Positions 1-5,681 of a stretch of 5,732 bases of DNA are shown here, piece after piece. Position 1 is the stretch's first letter. Every line of letters starts with the position of its first letter. The DNA lies in assembly GCA_014380505.1 (NCBI GenBank), contig JACMJT010000097.1, positions 1-5,732 of the forward strand. The letters run 5' to 3'. Under the pieces are notes generated by a model. The model was not told the origin of the DNA and made no database searches. It saw only the letters and a program-made list of their open reading frames with translations. Source of the stretch: Hyphomicrobiales bacterium (GTDB lineage: Bacteria > Pseudomonadota > Alphaproteobacteria > Rhizobiales > Aestuariivirgaceae). Both the position numbers and the translations under genes were made by a program.

Positions 1-1
1 C

Positions 2-1225
2 CTCGCTCTCATCGCCTGTTTGGCGTTGAAGGAGATTCCGTTTCTCATTGCCATGATGTGGAGCGTACTCGCACAAGGCGATTTGGCTCCGATGCTGACG
101 GGCCATTGGCGCAGCGCCCGCAGCCTCGGTCACGGCACGGGATCGGTCTGGCTTCGCGTCCTGCTGCCGCAAATACTGACGCGCCTTGGCTGGCCTATCG
201 CCGCCGTCTGGATCTACGGCGCCACCGTCGTCGACATGGCGCTGGTAATCGGGCCAACACAGCCGCCAACGCTGGCGGTCATCGCCTGGGCCGATCTCAA
301 CAATGCCTCGGAAGACATCAACGGACGTGGCAGCGCCGGCGCAATGGTTCTGACACTCGTCCTCTTTGCTGTAGTCCTGCTGGCTTACCTCACGATTTCA
401 CGCGCAAGAAAGTGGGTGCGCGGGTTCATGACCGCCGGTCCGTCGGCGCTAAGCGTACCGAAATCATCCGCCACACTGCTCGCTGCGGCGATAATCGCCC
501 TCTACGGTTTCGTCTTGGTCACGCTGGCGGCGATGTCGCTCTCGGGCCGCTGGCCCTATCCTCAACTGCTGCCGGAAACCATCGAGTTTGTGGCATGGCA
601 GACTCTTTTGGCCAATGGGAATCCAGCCATTCTCAGCCTCTCCCTGGCGCTTGCCACGTCGGCTACGGCGCTCGGTTTCGTTGTTTGGTGGTTCGAAACG
701 GTCGAACCGCGCTTTGACCGCGTACTGACAATTGCTGCAATTGCAAGCCTCGGACCCCCGGCGCTGGCAGTTGCCAGCGGCCAGTACCGGGTTTTTCTCC
801 ACCTCGATTTGATCGGCACGCCGGCCGGCCTGTACCTGGCGCATTTCACTCTCGTCTTTGCCTATGTCTTTATCGTGTTGAAAGGGCCGTACCGCGCCTT
901 CGATCCCCGTTTCCGCGCCGTGGCCCACGGTCTCAACGCTGGAAAATTACGGTTCTGGTTGAGAGTCAAGGCGCCGTTGCTGAAGGCGCCGCTTGCCACC
1001 GCGGCCGCCATCGGGTTTTCGGTGGGCGTGGTGCAATTTGTGCCAGCCCAGCTCATCGCCGCCGGACGCTATTCGACGCTGCCCATGGAGGCCGTGACAC
1101 TTGCATCGGGGGGCCACCGCCCCCTGACGGCAGCCTATGCGCTGGCGCTGGCCCTATTGCCTGCCATTGCCTTCCTATTGGCTCTCGTTCTTGGCCACCC
1201 GCGCTGGAGACAGGCATGGACCTGA
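2..1225 (+). CDS. ynjC: ABC transporter permease, fused two-domain YnjC type (5' end outside window)
   Basis: Inner-membrane permease of a binding-protein-dependent ABC importer; its substrate is not established. The frame is open to the left edge, so the gene is 5'-truncated. The TTG at 20 is an internal Leu, not a start. About 407 codons are visible; from memory E. coli YnjC is about 510 residues, so roughly the first fifth is missing. Two permease halves can be seen. Each has an EAA-type cytoplasmic loop that docks the ATPase: RSARSLG followed by WLRVLLP near nt 110-170, and RAVAHGLNAG followed by WLRVKAP near nt 910-980. Hydrophobic stretches of membrane-segment length lie near nt 180-250, 340-400, 470-540, 615-690, 720-785, 820-885, 985-1055 and 1130-1195. 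The fused layout resembles ThiP and FbpB. The stretch VVDMALVIGPTQPPTLAV followed by an acidic loop fits the YnjC subfamily. The stop overlaps the start of the ATPase gene by 10 bp, indicating one operon. Family is secure; the exact subfamily rests on memory and gene order. Confidence 0.88.
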   Translation, partial: LALIACLALKEIPFLIAMMWSVLAQGDLAPMLTGHWRSARSLGHGTGSVWLRVLLPQILTRLGWPIAAVWIYGATVVDMALVIGPTQPPTLAVIAWADLNNASEDINGRGSAGAMVLTLVLFAVVLLAYLTISRARKWVRGFMTAGPSALSVPKSSATLLAAAIIALYGFVLVTLAAMSLSGRWPYPQLLPETIEFVAWQTLLANGNPAILSLSLALATSATALGFVVWWFETVEPRFDRVLTIAAIASLGPPALAVASGQYRVFLHLDLIGTPAGLYLAHFTLVFAYVFIVLKGPYRAFDPRFRAVAHGLNAGKLRFWLRVKAPLLKAPLATAAAIGFSVGVVQFVPAQLIAAGRYSTLPMEAVTLASGGHRPLTAAYALALALLPAIAFLLALVLGHPRWRQAWT

Positions 1226-1860
1226 TCCTCGAACAGGTGACCATTGGTTTGTCCAGCACCATTCTTATGCAGCCCATTTCCCTCACCATCCATGCTGGAG
1301 AAACCGTCACACTGATGGGGCCAAGCGGTTCGGGCAAGTCATCGCTGTTCGCCTATATCGCTGGCGATCTGCCGCCGCCGTTGCGAGGTCATGGCCGCGT
1401 CAAGCTAGGCGGCCGCGATTTGGGTTCGCTACCTCCGGAAAGCCGACGGATCGGACGGCTGTTCCAGGACGACATGCTGTTTCCACATCTGACGGTTGGC
1501 GAAAACCTGCTCTTCGGCATGGCGCGCGGGCACCGGGCGGAGCGTTTGACCCAAATGCGTGAGGCGCTTGCCACCGCCGGACTTGAGGGCTTCGAGAACC
1601 GGAGCCCGCACACGCTTTCGGGCGGCCAGCGGACCCGGGTGGCGCTGTTCCGCGCGCTTCTCGCGGAGCCTCATGCCATGCTGCTCGATGAGCCCTTCGC
1701 CAAGCTCGATACGGAGTTGCGTGCTGCCATGCGAAGTTTTGTATTCCGCCATCTCGAAGCGCGCCGGATTCCCAGTCTTCTGGTCACCCATGACCGCGCC
1801 GACAGCCCGGCGGGTGGGCGAATTCTGACGATTGGAAGTAACGGCGAGGTGACGGCATGA
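1216..1860 (+). CDS. ynjD: ABC transporter ATP-binding protein, YnjD type
   Basis: Cytoplasmic ATPase that powers the importer formed with the overlapping upstream permease. The 214 residues carry all nucleotide-binding motifs in order: Walker A GPSGSGKSS (35-43), Q-loop Gln84, ABC signature LSGGQ (134-138), Walker B MLLDEP (155-160, catalytic Glu159), D-loop AKLD (162-165) and switch His192 in VTHD. The protein ends about 22 residues after the H-loop, so it is a minimal nucleotide-binding domain without the C-terminal regulatory domain of MalK-like ATPases. Start: the ATG at 1216 lies inside the end of the permease gene and gives a normal ABC N-terminus (MDLILEQVTIG). Its last four bases, ATGA, are shared with the next gene, so all three genes are probably translationally coupled. 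The domain call is certain. The ynjD name rests on the permease type and the following ynjF-like gene; a ThiQ-like ATPase is the nearest alternative. Confidence 0.93.
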   Translation: MDLILEQVTIGLSSTILMQPISLTIHAGETVTLMGPSGSGKSSLFAYIAGDLPPPLRGHGRVKLGGRDLGSLPPESRRIGRLFQDDMLFPHLTVGENLLFGMARGHRAERLTQMREALATAGLEGFENRSPHTLSGGQRTRVALFRALLAEPHAMLLDEPFAKLDTELRAAMRSFVFRHLEARRIPSLLVTHDRADSPAGGRILTIGSNGEVTA

Positions 1861-2474
1861 TGGATCGCTATGCGCTCCGGCTTTTCAAGCCGGTGATTGA
1901 TGCGGCGGCGCAAAAGCTCCATGCCAAGGGTTGCAACGCCGATCAGATAACCTTCACAGGTCTTGGTTTCGGTCTGCTCGCGGCGCTATCGATCGCCATC
2001 GGCCAGCCCGCTCTTGCGATTGTCCCCTTGTTGCTCAGCCGCGCCTGTGACGGTGTTGACGGCGCTTTGGCGCGGCTTCACGCCGCCACCGACCGCGGCG
2101 CCTTTCTCGACATCAGCCTGGATTTCGTTTTCTACGCCGCGATTCCCCTTGCCTTCGCCATTACCGATCCGCAAGCCAACGGGCTTGCCGCCGCGGTTTT
2201 GCTCGCGGCTTTCCTCGGCACCGGCACGAGCTTCTTAGCCTATGCGGTTATCGCCGAGAAACGCGGCCTCAAGAGCACAGCCTATCCATCGAAGTCGATC
2301 TATTATCTTGGCGGACTTACCGAGGGCACCGAAACCATTGCGTGCTTTCTCGCCATGTGCTGGTGGCCGGGACATTTCGCCATGATCGCCTATATCTTCG
2401 CTGGCCTTTGCGTGCTCACTTCCGCTATGCGGATCTTCGCTGGTTGGAGAGCCTTCGCACCCAAGAAAGATTAA
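1857..2474 (+). CDS. ynjF: CDP-alcohol phosphatidyltransferase family protein, YnjF type
   Basis: Integral membrane enzyme of the CDP-alcohol phosphotransferase family, which moves a phospho-group from a CDP-linked donor to an alcohol, usually in phospholipid synthesis. The signature is complete: Asp65, Asp68-Gly69, Ala72-Arg73, Gly81, Asp85 and Asp89, the four Asp being the metal and catalytic residues. Seven residues separate AR from the Gly, where PgsA-type enzymes have eight; I treat this as normal family variation. At 205 residues it has typical length, with hydrophobic segments near 35-60, 90-103, 108-132, 160-170 and 175-195. The segment NADQITFTGL (28-37) before the first membrane span also fits the family. 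Two adjacent ATGs (1857 and 1860) are possible starts; the first gives an ATGA overlap with the ATPase stop. The gene order permease-ATPase-transferase matches E. coli ynjC-ynjD-ynjF but lacks ynjE. Acceptor alcohol and product cannot be read from the sequence. Confidence 0.88.
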   Translation: MMDRYALRLFKPVIDAAAQKLHAKGCNADQITFTGLGFGLLAALSIAIGQPALAIVPLLLSRACDGVDGALARLHAATDRGAFLDISLDFVFYAAIPLAFAITDPQANGLAAAVLLAAFLGTGTSFLAYAVIAEKRGLKSTAYPSKSIYYLGGLTEGTETIACFLAMCWWPGHFAMIAYIFAGLCVLTSAMRIFAGWRAFAPKKD

Positions 2475-2515
2475 CTTGGCTTAACGAAAAATTTTCCAGA
2501 GCTGGTGATTTTCTC

Positions 2516-2544
2516 TTGATAACGGAGGGCGAATCCATCATATC
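2516..2544 (+). promoter_or_regulatory. Candidate promoter for the decarboxylase leader transcript
   Basis: TTGATA (2516-2521), preceded by C to give CTTGATA, resembles the alphaproteobacterial -35 box CTTGAC. It is followed after 17 bp by CATATC (2539-2544), or after 16 bp by TCATAT (2538-2543), either of which could serve as a loose -10 box. An A-tract/T-tract element, GAAAAATTTTC (2486-2496), lies just upstream where an UP element would sit. Transcription from here would start near 2550, at the left end of the stem-rich leader. Assigned by eye; the -10 match is weak. Confidence 0.4.
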
Positions 2545-2798
2545 GGTGGCGCCCAAAGTCGCACGTGCCTCAGGGACTTTCCCAAAGCAACGACGGTGCG
2601 GGCTTTTTGGTCTCAACCGGCTCCTCCAAAGGCCGGGGTTACTGAGAGGCACCACTATCATTGCCCGCAGTGCGATCGGGTTTACCCGGTCAAGCCAAGG
2701 CGAAAAGTCAGTACGCGCAAAGCGTATCCCGCGTCTCCATCGCGTGGGTTCGCGAATGTGATGCTGGAAAGACGTCAGCTTTTTTGGGAGTAAACCCA
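2545..2798 (+). promoter_or_regulatory. Structured 5' leader of the decarboxylase mRNA, candidate speF RNA motif
   Basis: This is most of the 324-bp gene-free stretch 2475-2798. Potential stems found by eye are: AAAGTC (2555-2560) with GACTTT (2575-2580); CGCAC (2560-2564) with GTGCG (2596-2600), followed by a T5 run at 2604-2608; CCGGC (2617-2621) with GCCGG (2632-2636); a 7-bp stem with one G-U pair, 2674-2680 with 2685-2691, closing a TTTA loop; TACGC (2712-2716) with GCGTA (2722-2726); and TCGCG (2740-2744) with CGCGA (2751-2755). A speF RNA motif upstream of alphaproteobacterial ornithine decarboxylase genes is established (Corbino and colleagues; also an Rfam family). The position directly before such a gene, the length and the density of stems fit it. 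I could not align the sequence to the consensus, so the family assignment is inference. The decarboxylase frame happens to stay open through part of this region, which I do not read as coding. Confidence 0.6.
2761..2793 (+). CDS. Possible 10-codon upstream leader peptide (MLERRQLFWE)
   Basis: An ATG at 2761 opens a 10-codon frame ending in TAA at 2791-2793, five bases before the decarboxylase ATG. Its start overlaps an even shorter ATG-TGA frame (2756-2761). The stop falls in the loop of the hairpin that covers the decarboxylase ribosome-binding site, so a ribosome finishing here would open that hairpin. No clear Shine-Dalgarno sequence precedes either ATG, and short frames of this size are common by chance, so translation is uncertain. 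Confidence 0.2.
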   Translation: MLERRQLFWE

Positions 2799-2799
2799 A
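2784..2799 (+). promoter_or_regulatory. Decarboxylase ribosome-binding site inside a small hairpin
   Basis: The Shine-Dalgarno sequence GGGAG (2786-2790) lies 8 bases before the ATG at 2799 and decides that start. TTGGG (2784-2788) is perfectly complementary to CCCAA (2795-2799), giving a 5-bp hairpin with loop AGTAAA. It pairs most of the Shine-Dalgarno sequence and the A of the start codon. The complementarity is seen directly; that it regulates translation is inference. Confidence 0.5.
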
Positions 2800-3935
2800 T
2801 GACCGCGACCGCCCGCATTGCCGACTTTCTCCGCGACCGCCGTCCCGAGGGACCCTGTCTCGTCGTCGATCTCGATGTCATCGCCAAGAACTACCGCGCC
2901 TTCTCGCGCGCCATGCCGGCGACCCGCATTTTCTATGCGGTGAAGGCAAACCCCGCGCCTGAGATATTGCAGCTTCTGGCTAGGATGGGCTCGAACTTCG
3001 ATGCGGCGTCCGTCGCCGAAATTGAGATGGTGTTGGCCGCTGGCGCCACGCCGGACCGCATCTCCTACGGTAACACCGTCAAGAAGGAGCGCGACGTCGC
3101 GCGGGCCCATGAATTGGGTGTCACGCTGTTCGCCGTCGATTCGGTTGAAGAGGCCGAGAAGATCGCCCGTGCCGCTCCGGCCGCGCGCGTGTTCTGCCGC
3201 ATCCTCGCCGATGGCGCGGGGGCCGAATGGCCGCTGTCGCGCAAATTCGGCTGCGATCCCGCCATGGCCGAAGACGTGCTCCTCCGCGCTCATAACCTGG
3301 GCCTCAAGGCATATGGTATTTCCTTCCATGTGGGCTCCCAGCAAACAAGGCTTGAGGCTTGGGACGTGGCGCTTGGCCAATCGAAGGCGATCTTCGATGC
3401 GCTGGCGGCGCATGGTATCACGCTGTCCATGGTCAATCTCGGCGGCGGCTTTCCGGCGAAGTATCTCAAGCCGGTGCCGGGCACCGGCCAGTATGCCAAT
3501 GCCATCCAGGCAGCGCTTGCCAAACATTTCGGCAACGCCATCCCCGAGACCATCATCGAACCGGGGCGCGGGCTGGTCGGCAACGCCGGGGTGATCAAGG
3601 CGGAAGTCGTGCTGGTGTCGAAGAAGCACGCCAATGACAACCAGCGCTGGGTCTATCTCGACATCGGCAAGTTCGGCGGCCTGGCGGAAACCATGGACGA
3701 GGCGATCCGCTATCCCATCACCACGGCAAAGGATCGCGATGCCAAGGGACCGTGCATCGTCGCCGGCCCCACCTGCGATTCCGCCGACGTGCTCTACGAA
3801 AAAACGCCCTACGACCTGCCGATGACGCTCACCGTCGGCGACGAGGTGCTGATCGAGGCAACCGGGGCCTATACGACGACTTACGCGTCGGTGGCTTTCA
3901 ACGGCTTCGCGCCGCTCGCCAGCTACGTCATCTGA
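2799..3935 (+). CDS. odc: Ornithine (or ornithine/lysine) decarboxylase, PLP fold type III
   Basis: Cytosolic PLP enzyme that decarboxylates ornithine to putrescine and possibly lysine to cadaverine, the entry step of polyamine synthesis. At 378 residues it is the short alanine-racemase-fold type, unlike the long E. coli SpeC/SpeF. Visible motifs are: Lys49 in FYAVKANP (PLP Schiff base), His177 in SFHVGS (stacks on the PLP ring), the phosphate loop NLGGGFP (213-219), EPGRG (254-258, Glu254 to the pyridine nitrogen), catalytic Cys326-Asp327 in GPTCDSAD, and GAYTT (356-360) near the PLP phosphate. Asp300 in ETMDEA aligns by hand with the substrate-binding Asp332 of trypanosome ornithine decarboxylase. 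The frame reaches 46 codons further upstream, but GGGAG before 2799 and the typical MTATARIADF start favour this ATG. The close likeness to rhizobial enzymes suggests dual ornithine/lysine use; the ratio cannot be predicted. The gene appears monocistronic, with its own leader and a terminator 22 bp after the stop. Confidence 0.95.
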   Translation: MTATARIADFLRDRRPEGPCLVVDLDVIAKNYRAFSRAMPATRIFYAVKANPAPEILQLLARMGSNFDAASVAEIEMVLAAGATPDRISYGNTVKKERDVARAHELGVTLFAVDSVEEAEKIARAAPAARVFCRILADGAGAEWPLSRKFGCDPAMAEDVLLRAHNLGLKAYGISFHVGSQQTRLEAWDVALGQSKAIFDALAAHGITLSMVNLGGGFPAKYLKPVPGTGQYANAIQAALAKHFGNAIPETIIEPGRGLVGNAGVIKAEVVLVSKKHANDNQRWVYLDIGKFGGLAETMDEAIRYPITTAKDRDAKGPCIVAGPTCDSADVLYEKTPYDLPMTLTVGDEVLIEATGAYTTTYASVAFNGFAPLASYVI

Positions 3936-3957
3936 TATCTCTCAGTCACAGCAATAA

Positions 3958-3985
3958 GAAAGGGCGGCCAGAAGACCGCCCTTTC
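3958..3985. terminator. Bidirectional intrinsic terminator between convergent genes
   Basis: GAAAGGGCGG (3958-3967) and CCGCCCTTTC (3976-3985) form a perfect 10-bp GC-rich stem with an 8-base loop. It lies 22 bp after the decarboxylase stop and 19 bp beyond the permease stop on the other strand. On the - strand the stem ends in CTTTC followed by TTATT, a reasonable U-rich tail. On the + strand the tail after CTTTC is AATGGTTGTT, which is weaker. It probably serves both genes. Confidence 0.85.
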
Positions 3986-4004
3986 AATGGTTGTTGCGCG
4001 GCAG

Positions 4005-5552
4005 TTATTCGCCGGCAGCCAATGCCTTTTCAGCGGCTGCAATAGCGGCCTGGCGCTTGGCAATTTCGGCCCCAATCGGCGGGCCCTTGAAGCGCTTGTT
4101 CTCGACCGCGAACCAGACGATCGCCGTCAGGATTAGAAAGCCCACTGTGATGTAAAGTGCCCAGTCGTTCGGCGGCTGGATGCCGATGATGATGAGCAGG
4201 GCCATGGCGAGGATCGACAACACCGCGACCAGCTTGTAGGTGCCGATACCCATGTTCCACGGACCCATCTTCGGCCACTTCTCGCCGCCGATCGTGAACA
4301 GGCCGAGCGCGATCGGCACCGTGAACGACAGGAACAGGAAGATGACCGTGCACGACACCACGATCGAATAGGCGGGCGTGCCGGCAATGGTGATGGCCGA
4401 GGTGAACCACACGAACAGCACGGCCAGGATGGACGACGTCCAGATCGCCGCCACGGGAGCGCGGTGGACCGGATTCACCTTGGCAAGCGCGGCGGAGGCA
4501 CCCGGGATGCCGCCGTCGCGCGAGAAGGCAAAGAGCATGCGCGATGCGCTCGTCACCGTTGCCAGGCCGCACAGTAGCTGCGAGACGAAGATGGCGATGT
4601 AGAGAATGGTCTTTACCGACGGGTTCACTTGGGCATCCATTCCCCAGAAGAACACGTTCCAGCCCTGCTTGGCGGCATCGTCAAGGCTCGGCACCATGAT
4701 GATGAAGGCGCACAGGAACAGCCAGCCGAAGATCCCGGACCACAGCACCGAGGAGACCATGCCGGCCGGCACCGAACGGGCCGCGTCGGTGGTCTCTTCC
4801 GCGGTGTGGGCGGAGGCGTCGTAGCCGGTGATTGTGTAAACCGGCAGCAGCAGCCCGAGCAGGAAGGCCATGAGGCCCGTTACCGCGATCGGCCACACGG
4901 CGATTGCGCCTTCCGTGCCTGTGTAGTTCCCGAAGGTCCACAGGCGCGCGATTTCGAAGCTTGTCGCCGAACCGAGGCAGACGAGAGTGAGAGCGATTGC
5001 GGTGGCGAAGATCAGGTAGCCCGAGAAGTCGGTGAGCTTCGCCGTCAGTCCGATACCGAAGTGGTTGATCGCCGCTTGCAGGCCGGTGATGACCGCCACG
5101 AAAATGACGCGGTGGGCCAGCGTATCCTCGATTCCAAACATCGAACCGAAAGCGCCGAAGAAAAAGTAGAACGTGCCGACGTTGATGGCCCCGAGCACCG
5201 TCACGAGGCCGAGCAGGTTAAGCCAGGCCGAAAGCCAGCCGGTGAAGCGGTTGCCGAGGATCGAACCCCAGTGATAGAGGCCGCCGGCGGTCGGATAGGC
5301 CGAGGAAATCTGCGCCAGAGCCAGCGCGAAGATGCCGGAAATAATGACGCCCACGGGCCAGCCGATGCCGATCGCGGCGCCGCCCGCGCCCGAGGTGGCC
5401 TGGCAGAGCGAGTTGATGCCGCCTGACAGAATGCAGATGATTGAAAACGAGATGGCGAAATTCGAGAACTTGCCCATGCGCCGGGAGAGTTCCTGGGCAT
5501 AGCCCATTCCGTGGAGGACTTTCTCGTCCTCGGTCGAGTGTTCATTGGCCAT
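4005..5552 (-). CDS. APC-superfamily amino acid permease (ACT family, 2.A.3.4 type)
   Basis: Inner-membrane secondary transporter of 515 residues with about twelve hydrophobic segments (near 31-50, 62-82, 105-135, 147-167, 175-195, 220-243, 268-288, 314-334, 366-388, 391-418, 439-459 and 465-483). Markers of the amino acid/choline transporter branch are: the N-terminal GMGYAQELSRRMG before the first span, a glycine-rich break in span 1 (ILSGGINS, 41-48), SAYPTAGGLYHW (84-95) after span 2, TGYDASAHTAEET (242-254) after span 6, and SRDGGIP (344-350) after span 8. Relatives include yeast UGA4 (GABA and putrescine), yeast HNM1 (choline) and plant BAT1 (several amino acids), so the substrate is probably an amino acid, GABA, polyamine or choline-like amine; the sequence does not decide. 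The C-terminus (495-513) is an Ala-rich likely helix. Start: the ATG at 5552 follows GGAGGAG by 5 bases. It converges on the decarboxylase gene and appears monocistronic. Confidence 0.92.
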   Translation of the reverse strand: MANEHSTEDEKVLHGMGYAQELSRRMGKFSNFAISFSIICILSGGINSLCQATSGAGGAAIGIGWPVGVIISGIFALALAQISSAYPTAGGLYHWGSILGNRFTGWLSAWLNLLGLVTVLGAINVGTFYFFFGAFGSMFGIEDTLAHRVIFVAVITGLQAAINHFGIGLTAKLTDFSGYLIFATAIALTLVCLGSATSFEIARLWTFGNYTGTEGAIAVWPIAVTGLMAFLLGLLLPVYTITGYDASAHTAEETTDAARSVPAGMVSSVLWSGIFGWLFLCAFIIMVPSLDDAAKQGWNVFFWGMDAQVNPSVKTILYIAIFVSQLLCGLATVTSASRMLFAFSRDGGIPGASAALAKVNPVHRAPVAAIWTSSILAVLFVWFTSAITIAGTPAYSIVVSCTVIFLFLSFTVPIALGLFTIGGEKWPKMGPWNMGIGTYKLVAVLSILAMALLIIIGIQPPNDWALYITVGFLILTAIVWFAVENKRFKGPPIGAEIAKRQAAIAAAEKALAAGE

Positions 5553-5557
5553 AGTGA

Positions 5558-5564
5558 CTCCTCC
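5558..5564 (-). promoter_or_regulatory. Ribosome-binding site of the permease gene
   Basis: Read on the - strand, GGAGGAG (5564 to 5558) lies 5 bases upstream of the ATG at 5552-5550. This is a near-perfect Shine-Dalgarno sequence and fixes the permease start. Confidence 0.85.
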
Positions 5565-5610
5565 ATGCCGCCCGCGGGGATCTGGGCGCCCCTGTTTTGA
5601 CTATGCTGCA

Positions 5611-5618
5611 TTGCGCAA
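5611..5618. repeat. 8-bp palindrome TTGCGCAA upstream of the permease gene
   Basis: A perfect palindrome lies about 60 bp upstream of the permease ATG, between the promoter candidate and the gene. Its position would suit an operator, but one 8-bp palindrome in 180 bp of GC-rich sequence is weak evidence. Confidence 0.2.
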
Positions 5619-5652
5619 GGTGCCTCTCGCGCTAAGCTTCCCCTGAGATGGC

Positions 5653-5681
5653 AGTGTGGTCTTGCCTCGCCAGAACGTCAA
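5653..5681 (-). promoter_or_regulatory. Weak promoter candidate for the permease gene
   Basis: On the - strand, TTGACG (5681 to 5676) is followed after 17 bp by CACACT (5658 to 5653). The -35 box is good and the spacing ideal, but the -10 box is poor. It would give a leader of about 95 bases. It is the best pair seen by eye in this region. Confidence 0.22.

Noticed and set aside
464..928. 154-codon open frame on the - strand within the permease gene
   Set aside because: It is a charged, low-complexity antisense product with no motif, fully inside a recognised permease gene.
2065..2127. One-residue-short CDP-alcohol transferase signature (seven instead of eight residues between AR and G) as a sign of a broken enzyme
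   Set aside because: All eight conserved residues are present and this spacing varies in the family, so it is not evidence of inactivity.
2486..2496. GAAAAATTTTC as a terminator for the ynjCDF operon
   Set aside because: It is an AT-only palindrome with no room for a loop and no GC stem; it fits better as an UP-like element of the downstream promoter.
2661..2798. 46-codon N-terminal extension of the decarboxylase reading frame
   Set aside because: GGGAG sits correctly before the ATG at 2799, the protein then has the usual family length and N-terminus, and the extension lies in the stem-rich leader with no family resemblance.
2775..3629. 284-codon open frame on the - strand opposite the decarboxylase
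   Set aside because: It covers the decarboxylase gene antisense, which has full catalytic motifs on the + strand; the product shows no domain.
4629..5426. 265-codon open frame on the + strand opposite the permease gene
   Set aside because: It is highly charged (Glu, Arg, Asp, His) with no recognisable domain, and mirrors a hydrophobic membrane protein on the other strand, as expected for an antisense shadow in GC-rich DNA.
5607..5628. Sigma-54 promoter upstream of the permease (GGCAC and TGC on the - strand)
   Set aside because: The distance between the GG and GC elements does not match the required 10 bases.
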